Source: a virus. From it: a DNA stretch of 36,157 bases. The position numbers were made by a program, and so were the translations under genes. Location of the stretch: positions 1 to 36,157 of IMG/VR virus record IMGVR_UViG_3300035704_000015. One strand, written 5' to 3'. Below, piece after piece: positions 8,527-17,227 of the stretch. Every line of letters begins with the position of its first letter. Position 1 is the stretch's first letter. The notes beneath the pieces are model-generated. The model had not been told where the DNA came from, made no database searches, and saw only the letters and a program-made list of their open reading frames with translations.

Positions 8527-8978
8527 TTACTGTACATTTTGAGACATTGGCAGAACGATTAGAGGAAATAAAACCTTTATTACCTTTGCATTATAAAGAA
8601 TTAGCATTAAACCAAGATGATGTTCCATTAGATCCTCAATATGAGATCTATCTAGAAAGAGAAGCAAAAGGCGAATTACTTTTTACGGTTCTTCGGGAAC
8701 GTGGTGAAATGGTAGGCTACTTTTTAGGATTCATCGCACCAGGGTTGCATTACAAAACTTGTCTGACTTGTACAATGGATATCTTTTTTATTCGTGAGGA
8801 TAAAAGAAAACAAGGCGCTGGCATAATGTTATTTCAAGAAGTAGAAAAAGAATTAAAGAGACGTGGCGTACAAAGATGGTTTATGGGATCTAAAATGCAT
8901 AAAGATGCTAGTTATTTATTTGAGAAGATTGGCGCTATCCCTGTAGAAATGTATTATTCAAAATGGTTAGGAATATAA
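8523..8978 (+). CDS. GNAT-family N-acetyltransferase
   Basis: The gene encodes 151 residues of GNAT fold. The acetyl-CoA pyrophosphate-binding motif lies at residues 94-102 (KRKQGAGIM, the Q/R-x-x-G-x-G/A type) after the beta4 strand MDIFFI. The last part (YLFEKIGAIPVEMYYSKWL) matches the usual final strands. It would transfer an acetyl group from acetyl-CoA to an amine. The substrate is unknown and may be a host protein, a virion protein or a small molecule. It overlaps the hydroxylase-like gene by four bases, and its TAA is directly followed by the ATG of the next gene. Confidence 0.85.
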   Translation: MITVHFETLAERLEEIKPLLPLHYKELALNQDDVPLDPQYEIYLEREAKGELLFTVLRERGEMVGYFLGFIAPGLHYKTCLTCTMDIFFIREDKRKQGAGIMLFQEVEKELKRRGVQRWFMGSKMHKDASYLFEKIGAIPVEMYYSKWLGI

Positions 8979-9782
8979 ATGTTTAAATTAAGGGGTGACA
9001 GAAAGCATGACTTATTAGAAGAAGACGGCCATGGTAAGTTCATGTCTGTTGCCGCTGCTGTTGTCGGAGGCGGCATAGCTTCTGCCGCTATATCTTCTTC
9101 TGCATCATCATCTGCGTCAAATGCGCAATCAAATGCGGCGAAAGATGCAAATGCCACTCAACTTAGTATGTTTAATACTACTAGGCAGGGACTGGCACCT
9201 TATATGAATGTTGGAGCTGATCAAGCTAACCAATTGAGTCAATTAATAAATTCCGGGCAACTAGGTGGACAATTCACTAATGCTGATTTAAATGCTAACT
9301 TAGCTCCGAATTATCAATTTCAATTACAACAAGGGCAACAAGCTCTACAAAATTCTCAAGCTGCTCAAAATGGTGTCTTAGGAGGAGCTGCACAAAAGGA
9401 TATGCAGAATTTCGTACAGAATACTGCAGCGGGAGCTTATCAAAATGCTTATAATAACTGGTTGTCAACTCAAAGTTTAAATTATGGTCAAAGAATGGGC
9501 TTAGCTAGCCTAGGCCAAAATGCTGCAGCGATGGTTGGGAATAATGCAACAGCTACGGGACAAGGGATTGCGCAAAATACTATTGGTGCAGGTAATGCAC
9601 AAGCAGCCGGAATAATTGGTGGGGCTAATGCCTTATCTAGCGGCATAAATAATGCGGTAGGATATTATCAATTAAATAATCTGTTGGGTAATTCTGCATC
9701 TAATAATATTAATTCGGCATCATCTGGAAGTAGTAATTTTATGACTGGAGGCCCATTCGGGTTTGGTGGAGTGACAGGATAA
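8979..9782 (+). CDS. DNA ejection protein (P22 gp7-like)
   Basis: The gene encodes 267 residues. After a charged 21-residue N-terminus there is an Ala/Val/Gly/Ser-rich segment (AAAVVGGGIASAA) and then Gln/Asn/Ala-rich helices (FNTTRQGLAPYMNVGADQA). This is the pattern of the first of the three internal ejection proteins of P22-like phages. P22 gp7 (229 residues) loses a 20-residue N-terminal propeptide, and the extension here is similar in length. The next M (9042) would remove exactly that extension. The ATG at 8979 was kept because it follows the previous TAA directly and has AGGA upstream. Confidence 0.65.
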   Translation: MFKLRGDRKHDLLEEDGHGKFMSVAAAVVGGGIASAAISSSASSSASNAQSNAAKDANATQLSMFNTTRQGLAPYMNVGADQANQLSQLINSGQLGGQFTNADLNANLAPNYQFQLQQGQQALQNSQAAQNGVLGGAAQKDMQNFVQNTAAGAYQNAYNNWLSTQSLNYGQRMGLASLGQNAAAMVGNNATATGQGIAQNTIGAGNAQAAGIIGGANALSSGINNAVGYYQLNNLLGNSASNNINSASSGSSNFMTGGPFGFGGVTG

Positions 9783-9794
9783 GGGGAAATAAAA

Positions 9795-11282
9795 ATGCCA
9801 GTCGATACAAGCATGTATTCTACACTTGGTCAAAATAATAATGCTATGCAAACTTTGAGTGGCGTAGTGAATGCGGCCAGGGGAATACAAGATATACAGT
9901 CTCAAAAATTACAACAAGAATCTCAACGAAATCAGAATGTACAAACTGGCATTGATGCGCAAGAAATGCAAAGTTTGCAACCAGTATTAAGAAATGTACA
10001 AGAATATACCGATGCACGAGGCAATATAGATTTTAATAAATTTGTTCCAATGGTAATGCAGGCCGCTCCAAAGAATGGCGCATCCGTAATTCAGAATATG
10101 GCCACAGCACAACAACAAAGAACAGCGGCGCAAAATGCGATATCAGGACAATCGGCTAATGCTTTACAAAGAGCTTCTCAGGCAATATTTAGTATTGATC
10201 CGACTAAAGCTACTCCTGAAATGTTACAACAAACTGCAGAAGCACTTAATAAGAATTTTACAGATCCGCAAGCGCAAGATGCTACTACACAACTATTTAA
10301 CGCAGCGGCAAAAGTAGTAGCTGGAACAAAGCCAGAAGATCCATTAAGAGCTACAAATTTACAACATTTAGCCATGATGTATCAACCAATTGAATCACAA
10401 CAACAAATTGGTACACCTACGCCTGTTCAGTTAAATAATAATCAACAATCGTGGTTACAAAATATTAAGCCAGGTATTGCGGGATTGCCACAGAATCAAC
10501 CAATTCCAAATACAGCGGTACAACAACAATTGTCTCCTAGTACGCCAGTTATGGAAGGCAATACTCCGGGGTATTTAGGACCTCAAATGGGCGGAACTTC
10601 CCCAACCGGATCACAACAGAAAGCAGGTTTTGTAGCAGCGGGACTGCCAGTAGGAGCAGAAAATAATATCGCAGCTAATGTGAATACAATGAATAAGCAC
10701 TTTGAGAGCCTACAAGATTCTGCAGCGGGCAATCAATTAGCGCAAGGCTTAGTAGGGAATATTCAATCACTGGCTACCAAAGCGATTACTGGTACGGAAT
10801 CGGATAAATTAGCATATGCAAACGGCTTATTAGCAGCGTTACCGGGCAATGGACATTCTGATAATATAAAGACTGCAACAGATTTATTAGAGAAGAACAT
10901 GGCACAGTTGAATTTAAGTTCTCCAGCTAGTTCAGATGCAGCCAGGGTTTTAATTAGCGCTGCGAGGCCACATTCAACTATGTCTCCAGATGCTATTAAA
11001 GAAGCTAGTCAACAATTAGCAGCCCAAGTTCAAGCAAACGTAGCGATTAGAGATCATCTAGCTAGATATAAATATGCTAATGGTGGGCAAGGTGATGCCA
11101 CTGGATACCAACAAGAACGTCAAAATATTGAGAGTGTAGCGGATCCAAGAGCTTGGCAATATATGGATTTAGGTCCAGGTACTCCTGCAGCTAAAAGTTT
11201 TATTCAACATTTGTCTCCAAGTGATCGAGCGCAATTAGGAACTAAAATTCAAAAATTAGAACAATTAGGGATTTTAAAATGA
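9795..11282 (+). CDS. DNA ejection protein (P22 gp20-like)
   Basis: The gene encodes 495 residues (P22 gp20 has 471). The protein is extremely rich in Gln, Asn and Ala with predicted long helices, an N-terminal coiled-coil-like stretch (QDIQSQKLQQESQRNQ) and no enzyme motif. It is the middle gene of the ejection trio, has an AAGGGGAAAT ribosome binding site, and its stop overlaps the next start by four bases. Such proteins are packaged inside the head and help form the conduit that carries DNA across the cell envelope. The assignment rests on order, size and composition. Confidence 0.65.
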   Translation: MPVDTSMYSTLGQNNNAMQTLSGVVNAARGIQDIQSQKLQQESQRNQNVQTGIDAQEMQSLQPVLRNVQEYTDARGNIDFNKFVPMVMQAAPKNGASVIQNMATAQQQRTAAQNAISGQSANALQRASQAIFSIDPTKATPEMLQQTAEALNKNFTDPQAQDATTQLFNAAAKVVAGTKPEDPLRATNLQHLAMMYQPIESQQQIGTPTPVQLNNNQQSWLQNIKPGIAGLPQNQPIPNTAVQQQLSPSTPVMEGNTPGYLGPQMGGTSPTGSQQKAGFVAAGLPVGAENNIAANVNTMNKHFESLQDSAAGNQLAQGLVGNIQSLATKAITGTESDKLAYANGLLAALPGNGHSDNIKTATDLLEKNMAQLNLSSPASSDAARVLISAARPHSTMSPDAIKEASQQLAAQVQANVAIRDHLARYKYANGGQGDATGYQQERQNIESVADPRAWQYMDLGPGTPAAKSFIQHLSPSDRAQLGTKIQKLEQLGILK

Positions 11283-13456
11283 GCCTATTTGATCAATTTT
11301 CTGCAGATGCAGGTTTAAATTCTAATACGGCCAATAATGCGTTGCCTACTTATGGCACGCCAAGTAAATTATTAGATAATTTAGAGATGGTTGAAAGTAG
11401 CGGAAATCCGAATGCAGTTAATAGACAAACTGGGGCAACAGGCGCATATCAATTTCTACCAAGTACAGTAGCGCATTTAAAAAAGCAAGGAGTATCTTTT
11501 GATCCTACCAATCGAGATCAGTCTCGAATGGCTGCGGATTATTACATACAAAAATTAGTGAAGAACAATGGTGGCGATTATCAGAAAGCGATGGCTGCGT
11601 ATGGAGGATTTGTAAGTAAAGATCCTTCAGGTTACGTATCTAAAGTTTTAAAAGGTGTTGGTCAAGATTCTCCACCTTCTGCTCCTCCAGCTGAAGAACC
11701 TGCATTAGGTGGGGCAGCGCCTCCTGTTACAGATATAAATAATTCAGCTCCTCCAGAGAATCAACCTCTAACCGGATTAGCTGCTCAATTTGCACAAGAT
11801 GCGGAAAGTGCGCCTAGTGGTAGCGCCGGTCAGCCGAATGCTCCAGAAAACTCTAATACGCATAATTTTGTAGCCGGCGTAGAACATGGACTTACCTCAA
11901 CTGCCGCCAATGTAAAACAAGGCTTAGACATGGCCGCTACTTCATTAAGTAATGCGGCGTCTAATTCTCCTATTGGTAAAGCGATTAATTGGGTAAGTGA
12001 TAAATTAGGATTGCCTTCTGTATCACAAGCTTCTCAAGCCACCAATAAATATATTGCGGCCAATAATGCAGAAGCAGCTCCAGCATTAAATACTACCTCT
12101 GGAAAAATTGGAAATTTCGTTGGGCAGACTGCAGCATTAGCACCAACTGCTTTAATCCCTGGCGCGAATACATTAGCAGGCGCATCCGCTATAGGCGCTG
12201 GAGCAGGTTTATTAGGAACAGAGGGTGATATCCAACAACGTGCATCCGGAGCGCTAGGCGGTGCCTTAGGAGGCGCTGGCGGTGTCGTGGCGGGGAAAGC
12301 GCTATCTGCGGCAGGAACTAAATTAGGCGATTTAGCGAAGAATAGTAGTATGTTACAAGATGCTACCAATTCGGGTAAAAATGCCATGGTCTCTTTAGCG
12401 CAAAAGTATGGCATTAAATTAAATCCTCAAGATATGAATCCTTCGGCTATTAATAGTGTACTAGGAGGGGTATCTGGTAAAATACAAACCAATCAAGCAG
12501 CGTCTACAATAAATCAACCTGTTATTAATAATATCATTAAAAAGGATCTCGGCCTCCCAGATACGGCTCCTTTGAATATAGATTCACTTAATGCAATAAG
12601 ACAACAAGCTGGAAATGCATATAACACTATTAGAGATGCTGGAACGATAACTCCCGGAGACAAGTATAGTAATGCGCTTAATACCATCGCAAGTAATACA
12701 AATGGTCAAGCAAAGTCTTTTCCTGGACTAAAAAGTGATGATATCTCTAACGTTATTGGCACATTAAACCAAAAGAGTTTTGACGCTGGCGATGCAATCG
12801 ATGCGACTCGTTTCTTGAGAAATCTTTCAGATAAAGCGTATGCATCCGGAGATAAACAAGTAGGATCTGCATATAAGCAAGCGTCATCAGCTTTAGAAGA
12901 TGCTATTGGCGACCATTTAGCAGCCACTGGCAATACAGCGGCTTTGACTAACTTTCAGAATGCTAGACAAACGATTGCGAAAACATATTCAGTACAGAAA
13001 GCCATGAATCCTGCTACTGGAGATATTGATGCTGCTAAATTAGCATCACAATTTAATAAAGGAGCGCCTTTATCCGGAGGCATAAAAGATGTAGCGCAAT
13101 TGGGTAATGCTTTTCCAAAAGCGACACAATTATTAAAAACACCATATCAAGCACTAAGTCCATTAGACTATGGAATTGGCGCGATTAGTGCTGCAGCTGG
13201 AGCGGTAGGTAGCGGAGTTCCAGGGTTACTAAATGCCGCTACTGTATTTGGTAGGCCATTGATTAGATCTGCCTTGTTATCTACACCGTCACAAAAAGCA
13301 AATGCTTTTCTTGGTGGTAGCCATTATTTAAAAGATTTAACTAGTAATTATTTAGCCCCAACCATGGGAAGTCAAACATTAGCTGAATTAGCCAGAATGA
13401 CTGGTACCAATTACGGTAAAGAAGATTTATCTGACCGTGATGAAAAGAAAAAGTGA
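11279..13456 (+). CDS. DNA ejection protein with lytic transglycosylase domain (P22 gp16-like)
   Basis: The gene encodes 725 residues (P22 gp16 has 609). Residues about 30-120 are a lytic transglycosylase (SLT) domain. Catalytic Glu39 lies in MVESSGNPNAVN, followed by GAYQFLPST (55-63) and AYGG (107-110). It would open peptidoglycan locally during DNA entry. A proline/alanine linker follows, then long Ala/Gly-rich helices (residues about 290-350, GALGGALGGAGG) able to insert in or line a membrane channel, and a helical C-terminus. The last 46 bases overlap the start-distal end of an oppositely oriented membrane gene. Confidence 0.85.
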   Translation: MSLFDQFSADAGLNSNTANNALPTYGTPSKLLDNLEMVESSGNPNAVNRQTGATGAYQFLPSTVAHLKKQGVSFDPTNRDQSRMAADYYIQKLVKNNGGDYQKAMAAYGGFVSKDPSGYVSKVLKGVGQDSPPSAPPAEEPALGGAAPPVTDINNSAPPENQPLTGLAAQFAQDAESAPSGSAGQPNAPENSNTHNFVAGVEHGLTSTAANVKQGLDMAATSLSNAASNSPIGKAINWVSDKLGLPSVSQASQATNKYIAANNAEAAPALNTTSGKIGNFVGQTAALAPTALIPGANTLAGASAIGAGAGLLGTEGDIQQRASGALGGALGGAGGVVAGKALSAAGTKLGDLAKNSSMLQDATNSGKNAMVSLAQKYGIKLNPQDMNPSAINSVLGGVSGKIQTNQAASTINQPVINNIIKKDLGLPDTAPLNIDSLNAIRQQAGNAYNTIRDAGTITPGDKYSNALNTIASNTNGQAKSFPGLKSDDISNVIGTLNQKSFDAGDAIDATRFLRNLSDKAYASGDKQVGSAYKQASSALEDAIGDHLAATGNTAALTNFQNARQTIAKTYSVQKAMNPATGDIDAAKLASQFNKGAPLSGGIKDVAQLGNAFPKATQLLKTPYQALSPLDYGIGAISAAAGAVGSGVPGLLNAATVFGRPLIRSALLSTPSQKANAFLGGSHYLKDLTSNYLAPTMGSQTLAELARMTGTNYGKEDLSDRDEKKK

Positions 13457-13593
13457 ATAACGGGTGAAATAATTAGCCAACCTAATGATAATATTGCTAA
13501 AGCAATAATTGAAAAAGGAAACAAAAGTATAAATAGCCAAATACCAAATAACATAAGTAAGATAACGGCTATCATTGATATAAGAGCTAACAT
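13411..13593 (-). CDS. Small two-TM membrane protein in the P22 sieA/immI slot
   Basis: The gene encodes 60 residues, mostly Leu, Ile, Phe and Ala, forming two predicted membrane spans (about 2-25 and 29-48) and a short charged tail. It runs against all surrounding late genes. Its ATG has an excellent site, AAAAGGAGAAGA five bases upstream, so it is not a chance shadow. It overlaps the end of the ejection gene by 46 bases. In P22 the same interval, between gp16 and the tailspike, holds the reversed sieA exclusion gene and the immI genes. A superinfection-exclusion role is inferred from position and membrane nature only. Confidence 0.7.
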   Translation of the reverse strand: MLALISMIAVILLMLFGIWLFILLFPFSIIALAILSLGWLIISPVIHFFFSSRSDKSSLP

Positions 13594-13680
13594 ATTCTTC
13601 TCCTTTTAAATATGTGGTCTACCTTAAGTAGCATATAAGATGGCATCTAAAAGTCTATTAAAATATAAAGAAAGTGCGAT

Positions 13681-15450
13681 ATGGCTATAACACAACTTAG
13701 TCCGGCACCAGTGATACGTGTTTGGGATAACTCTGGTAATTTAGCTGTTGGCGGTTTAATCTATACATATATCGCCGGCACATCTACTCCTTCCGCTACG
13801 TATACCGATTCAACTGGAGGCACACCTAATACAAATCCTATTGTATTAAATAGTCGAGGTGAAGCATCTATTTGGATACCTCCAGTTAACGAATATAAAT
13901 TTGTAGCATATGATGCTTCTGGAAATCTTCTATGGTCACAAGATCATATCTCATTGGGCTCTTTACTGGCCGCCGATGTTGCTAATAGCGCACAAGTAGT
14001 TCCCACTATTGCTGCATTACGATCACTTTCTAAAAACAGTTTATCTAGCACCGCCCTTGTACTCGGTTACTACGCTATAGGTGATGGAGGAGGCGGAACT
14101 TATTATTATAATTCTGCCGATACATCTAGTGCTGATAATGGCGGTACTATCATTGTTGCTACGGATGGAGCGAGATGGTACTTAACTAATATTCAAGCGA
14201 TTACGTTTGAACAATTTGGTGCTGTTGGTGACGGTTCGACCGATGATACCACTGTTATTCAAAAATGTATCGATACTGTCGGTGGGATTTATCCGATTAG
14301 ACCACTATCTAGTAAAAATTATTCCATAAGCGATACGATCGAAATAGGAAATGGTTCAAATTCTGCGCCCAGTACCCAAAATGGTATCGCTATCATGGGA
14401 AGTGGAGCGGGGATAACTGAATCTGAATTTGCGGGTGGCGGATATAGTACAAGATTTACCTGGAATGGTGTAGCTAATGGATTAATGTTTAATATCCAAG
14501 GTCCTATATACGGCATAAATGTATCCGGAATTTCTTTTGATTGTAACCATTTAGCAGGCACAGCGGTCCAGTTTAACCACATATGCGATAGTGAATGGAC
14601 AAACGTATTAGCTTTTAATTATGTAAATGATGCTTATCAATGGTATGCATATACCACTCCAACTGGTTGCGTTGTTGGCTCTTCTGGTAACACTTTTACA
14701 AATGTCTCTTCAAAAGCGCCAGGAACAAATGGTAATGGTGCAGTTTTCGGATCTCCAGCTGGTAATGCTGGCGAGTTAGATGTTGCTCGTAATACCTGGA
14801 TCAATTGCGAATTTTGGAGAGATACTGCAAATACTGTTGGTTACGGTATGAAGTTCCAATTCATCGATAACTGTACTTTTATAGAATGCGCTTCTAGCCC
14901 CGGCGGCGGAGTTGGGTTAAGTATTTTCATAGAACCTCCAACTGGTACAGATATTAAAGGTTTTCCGGCAGCGATTACTTTTATTAATTGCCCCATATTA
15001 GGACCTCAAGGTGGTGCGGATGGTTCATGGGTAGCGGATGAAACTTTCTTCTTCTGGCCATTTCCAGTAGGTGATGGAGAATTATTGCCAACATGTCCTA
15101 TACCTGGACAAGTATTAGGTATTACTACTAAAGGGGAATATGTAGGCGGCCTTAGAATAGGTACCAATACTACTGCAATTAAAAAGCATCTATCTATTAC
15201 TGGAAATTTAACATTTACATCTATTGCTGCCAGTTTTACACAAGATCAAGCTATTAACGTGGCGGGATGTTTAGTTGGCGATACGGTAGTTGTAAACTGT
15301 TTCTCTATTCCGGCAGCAGGATTAGTTTTATCCGCATTCGTAGCAGCTGCGGATACAGTTAACGTGAGATGGGCCAATGTAACAGCGGGTGCGCTTACAC
15401 CATTATCTGGGGCGTCTAGCTCGTATAGGATCGATGTATGGCAACATTAA
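13681..15450 (+). CDS. Tailspike protein with beta-helix domain
   Basis: The gene encodes 589 residues. Residues 1-110 are a P22-type head-binding domain (SPAPVIRVWDNSGN, GGLIYTYIAGTSTP, VLNSRGEASIWIPP). A connector with IGDGGGGTYYYN at 133-144 follows. Then comes FEQFGAVGDGSTDDTTVIQK (176-195), the classical entry of the pectate-lyase-like right-handed beta-helix. The C-terminal third is beta-rich and would hold the trimer together. Such spikes bind and usually cleave or modify surface polysaccharide, so this gene sets host specificity. The catalytic residues are not identifiable by eye. Confidence 0.9.
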   Translation: MAITQLSPAPVIRVWDNSGNLAVGGLIYTYIAGTSTPSATYTDSTGGTPNTNPIVLNSRGEASIWIPPVNEYKFVAYDASGNLLWSQDHISLGSLLAADVANSAQVVPTIAALRSLSKNSLSSTALVLGYYAIGDGGGGTYYYNSADTSSADNGGTIIVATDGARWYLTNIQAITFEQFGAVGDGSTDDTTVIQKCIDTVGGIYPIRPLSSKNYSISDTIEIGNGSNSAPSTQNGIAIMGSGAGITESEFAGGGYSTRFTWNGVANGLMFNIQGPIYGINVSGISFDCNHLAGTAVQFNHICDSEWTNVLAFNYVNDAYQWYAYTTPTGCVVGSSGNTFTNVSSKAPGTNGNGAVFGSPAGNAGELDVARNTWINCEFWRDTANTVGYGMKFQFIDNCTFIECASSPGGGVGLSIFIEPPTGTDIKGFPAAITFINCPILGPQGGADGSWVADETFFFWPFPVGDGELLPTCPIPGQVLGITTKGEYVGGLRIGTNTTAIKKHLSITGNLTFTSIAASFTQDQAINVAGCLVGDTVVVNCFSIPAAGLVLSAFVAAADTVNVRWANVTAGALTPLSGASSSYRIDVWQH

Positions 15451-15487
15451 CATTATTTTATAGACATCGAATAAAAGAGAGTCTAAA

Positions 15488-15703
15488 ATGACAGAAGCCC
15501 AATTCTTAACAGCTTCTGGTGGATTGATTATCTTTCTACTCGGGACACTGTTAGGAGTTATTGGCTGGTTAGGTTCTCGAGTAATACATAGATTAGATGA
15601 ATTAGTTGATAGGGTAGATGAAGTAAAAGGTGATTTACAAAATAGAATGAATGGTATAGATACCAGATTAGTTAAAGTAGAAACAATCATACAGAGGTTA
15701 TAA
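15488..15703 (+). CDS. One-TM coiled-coil membrane protein, possible lysis/holin accessory
   Basis: The gene encodes 71 residues. Residues about 10-32 form one membrane span (GGLIIFLLGTLLGVIGWL), and 33-71 are a heptad-like charged helix (HRLDELVDRVDEVKGDL). This N-terminal-span plus coiled-coil layout is common for small proteins beside phage endolysins and resembles hemolysin XhlA-type proteins. It overlaps the endolysin start by one base (TAATG), so it is part of the lysis cassette. Confidence 0.7.
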   Translation: MTEAQFLTASGGLIIFLLGTLLGVIGWLGSRVIHRLDELVDRVDEVKGDLQNRMNGIDTRLVKVETIIQRL

Positions 15704-16146
15704 TGAATGATGATCTTCTTAAAAAAGAATTAATCCGTGATGAAGGCATTAGAAAAATGCCATATAGAGACACTACTGGACATCTAACTGTCGGCATCGG
15801 TTTCAATCTCAGTGCCAACCCCCTCCCAAATAGTTTTACTTTCCCCTTAGATGATGATGAAGTTGAAATACTGTATGAACGCAGTGTTAAAGAAGTTATT
15901 GGCGCATTGAATCTTTATTTGCCCTGGTGGACAAAGATGGATGAAGTTCGGCAGCGCGTTTTAGTTAATATGTGTTTCAATTTGGGCATATATAAATTAT
16001 TGAATTTTGTAACTACCCTCAAATATATGCGACTAGCGCAATACGATAAAGCTGCTCAAGCTATGGAAAATTCTGTGTGGTATACCCAAGTAAAAGGTAG
16101 AGCGGTTCGACTATGTGAAGCTATGCGAACCGGAGCTATGGAATGA
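15703..16146 (+). CDS. Endolysin, T4-type lysozyme (glycoside hydrolase 24)
   Basis: The gene encodes 147 residues. The catalytic triad is visible with the same spacing as T4 lysozyme (E11, D20, T26): E14 in RDEG, D23 in YRDTTG and T29 in HLTVGIGF. The C-terminus has RQRVLVNMCFNLG and the final VKGRAVRLCEAMRTG helix, both typical of the family. It cleaves the glycan strands of peptidoglycan. There is no signal sequence, so release depends on a holin. The stop overlaps the next gene by four bases (ATGA). Confidence 0.95.
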   Translation: MNDDLLKKELIRDEGIRKMPYRDTTGHLTVGIGFNLSANPLPNSFTFPLDDDEVEILYERSVKEVIGALNLYLPWWTKMDEVRQRVLVNMCFNLGIYKLLNFVTTLKYMRLAQYDKAAQAMENSVWYTQVKGRAVRLCEAMRTGAME

Positions 16147-16364
16147 TACTTGATAAGTATAAGGACCAAATAAAGTTATCTTTGCATTATCTTTTGGACC
16201 GTTTAGCAGAAAGAAGTACTTGGGAAGGAGTTGGTTTTTTAGTCGGTTTAACTGGATCACGTTTCGGACAAGGTCTAGATTGGGGATTAGCTGCCGGTAT
16301 CGGTGGAACAATCTCCGCAATGATTAAAGCATTTTTCCCAGATACAAAATTAGATCAAAAGTGA
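16143..16364 (+). CDS. Putative holin
   Basis: The gene encodes 73 residues with a charged N-terminal helix, then two weakly hydrophobic Gly-rich segments (WEGVGFLVGLTG and GLAAGIGGTISAMIKAFF) and a charged tail. This is common in small phage holin-type proteins that follow the lysozyme gene. It overlaps the endolysin by four bases and is followed by Rz. The other candidate for the pore-former is the gene at 15488. Which of the two sets lysis timing cannot be decided from sequence. Confidence 0.65.
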   Translation: MILDKYKDQIKLSLHYLLDRLAERSTWEGVGFLVGLTGSRFGQGLDWGLAAGIGGTISAMIKAFFPDTKLDQK

Positions 16365-16373
16365 AGGAATACC

Positions 16374-16841
16374 ATGTTTGCTCTTTTATCTCCTACTACA
16401 TGGAAAATAGGAATAGGTATTCTTTTACTGGCCGCAATAGCTTATGGTATTCATCATTTTTTAGGATATGAACAAAATATTGGATACGAAAAAGCAGTAG
16501 CGGAGTATACTCAAAAGCAATTAATTGCAGAACAAAAAGCGAGAGCTAAAGAACAAGCGTTAAATACACAAATAGTGGAGGCTCAAAATGCAGCAAATGA
16601 ACGGCAGCAACAATTGGATAAGGTTACTTCTTCTCTCGCCATTACTAATAAGCAGTTGCACGACACTACCAATACCCTCCGCAACCGTTTGTCCAAAAAT
16701 TCCCCCGCCACCAACATTAACACAGCCGATACCGCCCTCTCTGTATTCAGTGACTGCACAGACCGATATTCAGAGCTGGCAGAAACGGCTGATAAGTATA
16801 CCAACGAAATAAAGATGTTACAGGATGCATGGCCTAAATAA
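16374..16841 (+). CDS. Rz: Rz-type i-spanin
   Basis: The gene encodes 155 residues. An N-terminal membrane anchor (IGIGILLLAAIAYGIHHFL, about 12-30) is followed by a long Gln/Glu/Lys/Ala-rich coiled-coil periplasmic part. It anchors in the inner membrane and, with Rz1, fuses the two membranes at the last step of Gram-negative lysis. The Rz1 reading frame lies entirely inside it. The last eight bases overlap the convergent gene at 16834-17007, so the late and early transcripts collide here without an obvious terminator. Confidence 0.9.
   Translation: MFALLSPTTWKIGIGILLLAAIAYGIHHFLGYEQNIGYEKAVAEYTQKQLIAEQKARAKEQALNTQIVEAQNAANERQQQLDKVTSSLAITNKQLHDTTNTLRNRLSKNSPATNINTADTALSVFSDCTDRYSELAETADKYTNEIKMLQDAWPK
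16588..16812 (+). CDS. Rz1: Rz1-type o-spanin lipoprotein, nested in Rz
   Basis: The gene encodes 74 residues in a different frame wholly within Rz. The N-terminus has a hydrophobic signal (IRLLLLSPL) ending in a lipobox, LLISSC, with lipidated Cys24, followed by a proline-rich chain (PKIPPPPTLTQPIPP). Both features define Rz1 lipoproteins. A second Met at residue 4 could also be the start. It would sit in the inner leaflet of the outer membrane and bind Rz. Confidence 0.92.
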   Translation: MQQMNGSNNWIRLLLLSPLLISSCTTLPIPSATVCPKIPPPPTLTQPIPPSLYSVTAQTDIQSWQKRLISIPTK

Positions 16842-17007
16842 CCACATGCTCTGCTCTATCTAGTTTTTCAAGTAGTTCTTCTATTACCATTTTTAAGTTA
16901 CTCTCTGAATTCTCAGAAAGATGTTCAGTGTTTCTTTCTGCGGTTAAGAGTACAGTCTTAATGAATAAAATATCATTTTCATTCAATGTAAGGGTTATTT
17001 CTTTCAT
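16834..17007 (-). CDS. Small hypothetical protein, end of leftward operon
   Basis: The gene encodes 57 residues, beginning MKEITLTLNENDILFIK and ending in a Glu/Lys/Leu-rich helix. The start has a clear TAGGAG site seven bases upstream, so it is a real short gene. It is acidic, helical and soluble, and no family is recognised. It is the last gene of the leftward early operon, and its stop overlaps the end of the convergent Rz gene by eight bases. Confidence 0.75.
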   Translation of the reverse strand: MKEITLTLNENDILFIKTVLLTAERNTEHLSENSESNLKMVIEELLEKLDRAEHVVI

Positions 17008-17027
17008 TTTTACTCTCCTAAGTAATA

Positions 17028-17210
17028 TTAATCTTTTGCCTTGTTGGCGAAGTACCTCATCAATTCTTCTTGAAGAACTTCACGCAACCGCAATTCATGC
17101 TCTATACTTTGTCGATCTGCCTCCTCTTGCTCCAGTTTAAGTCGAATTATTTCAAAATCGGTATAGCTGGGAACTGCAAACATTTCATTAAACCATCTTT
17201 TAATATTCAT
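17028..17210 (-). CDS. Small hypothetical protein, charged helix
   Basis: The gene encodes 60 residues starting MNIKRWFNEMF, then a long Glu/Gln/Arg-rich helix with coiled-coil character (KLEQEEADRQSIEHELRLRE). The ATG at 17210 has AGAGAGA upstream. An upstream in-frame ATG at 17234 overlaps the preceding stop (ATGTTAA) and could be used by coupling, giving 68 residues. No family is recognised. Confidence 0.6.
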   Translation of the reverse strand: MNIKRWFNEMFAVPSYTDFEIIRLKLEQEEADRQSIEHELRLREVLQEELMRYFANKAKD

Positions 17211-17227
17211 GATTCTCTCTAGTTTGC

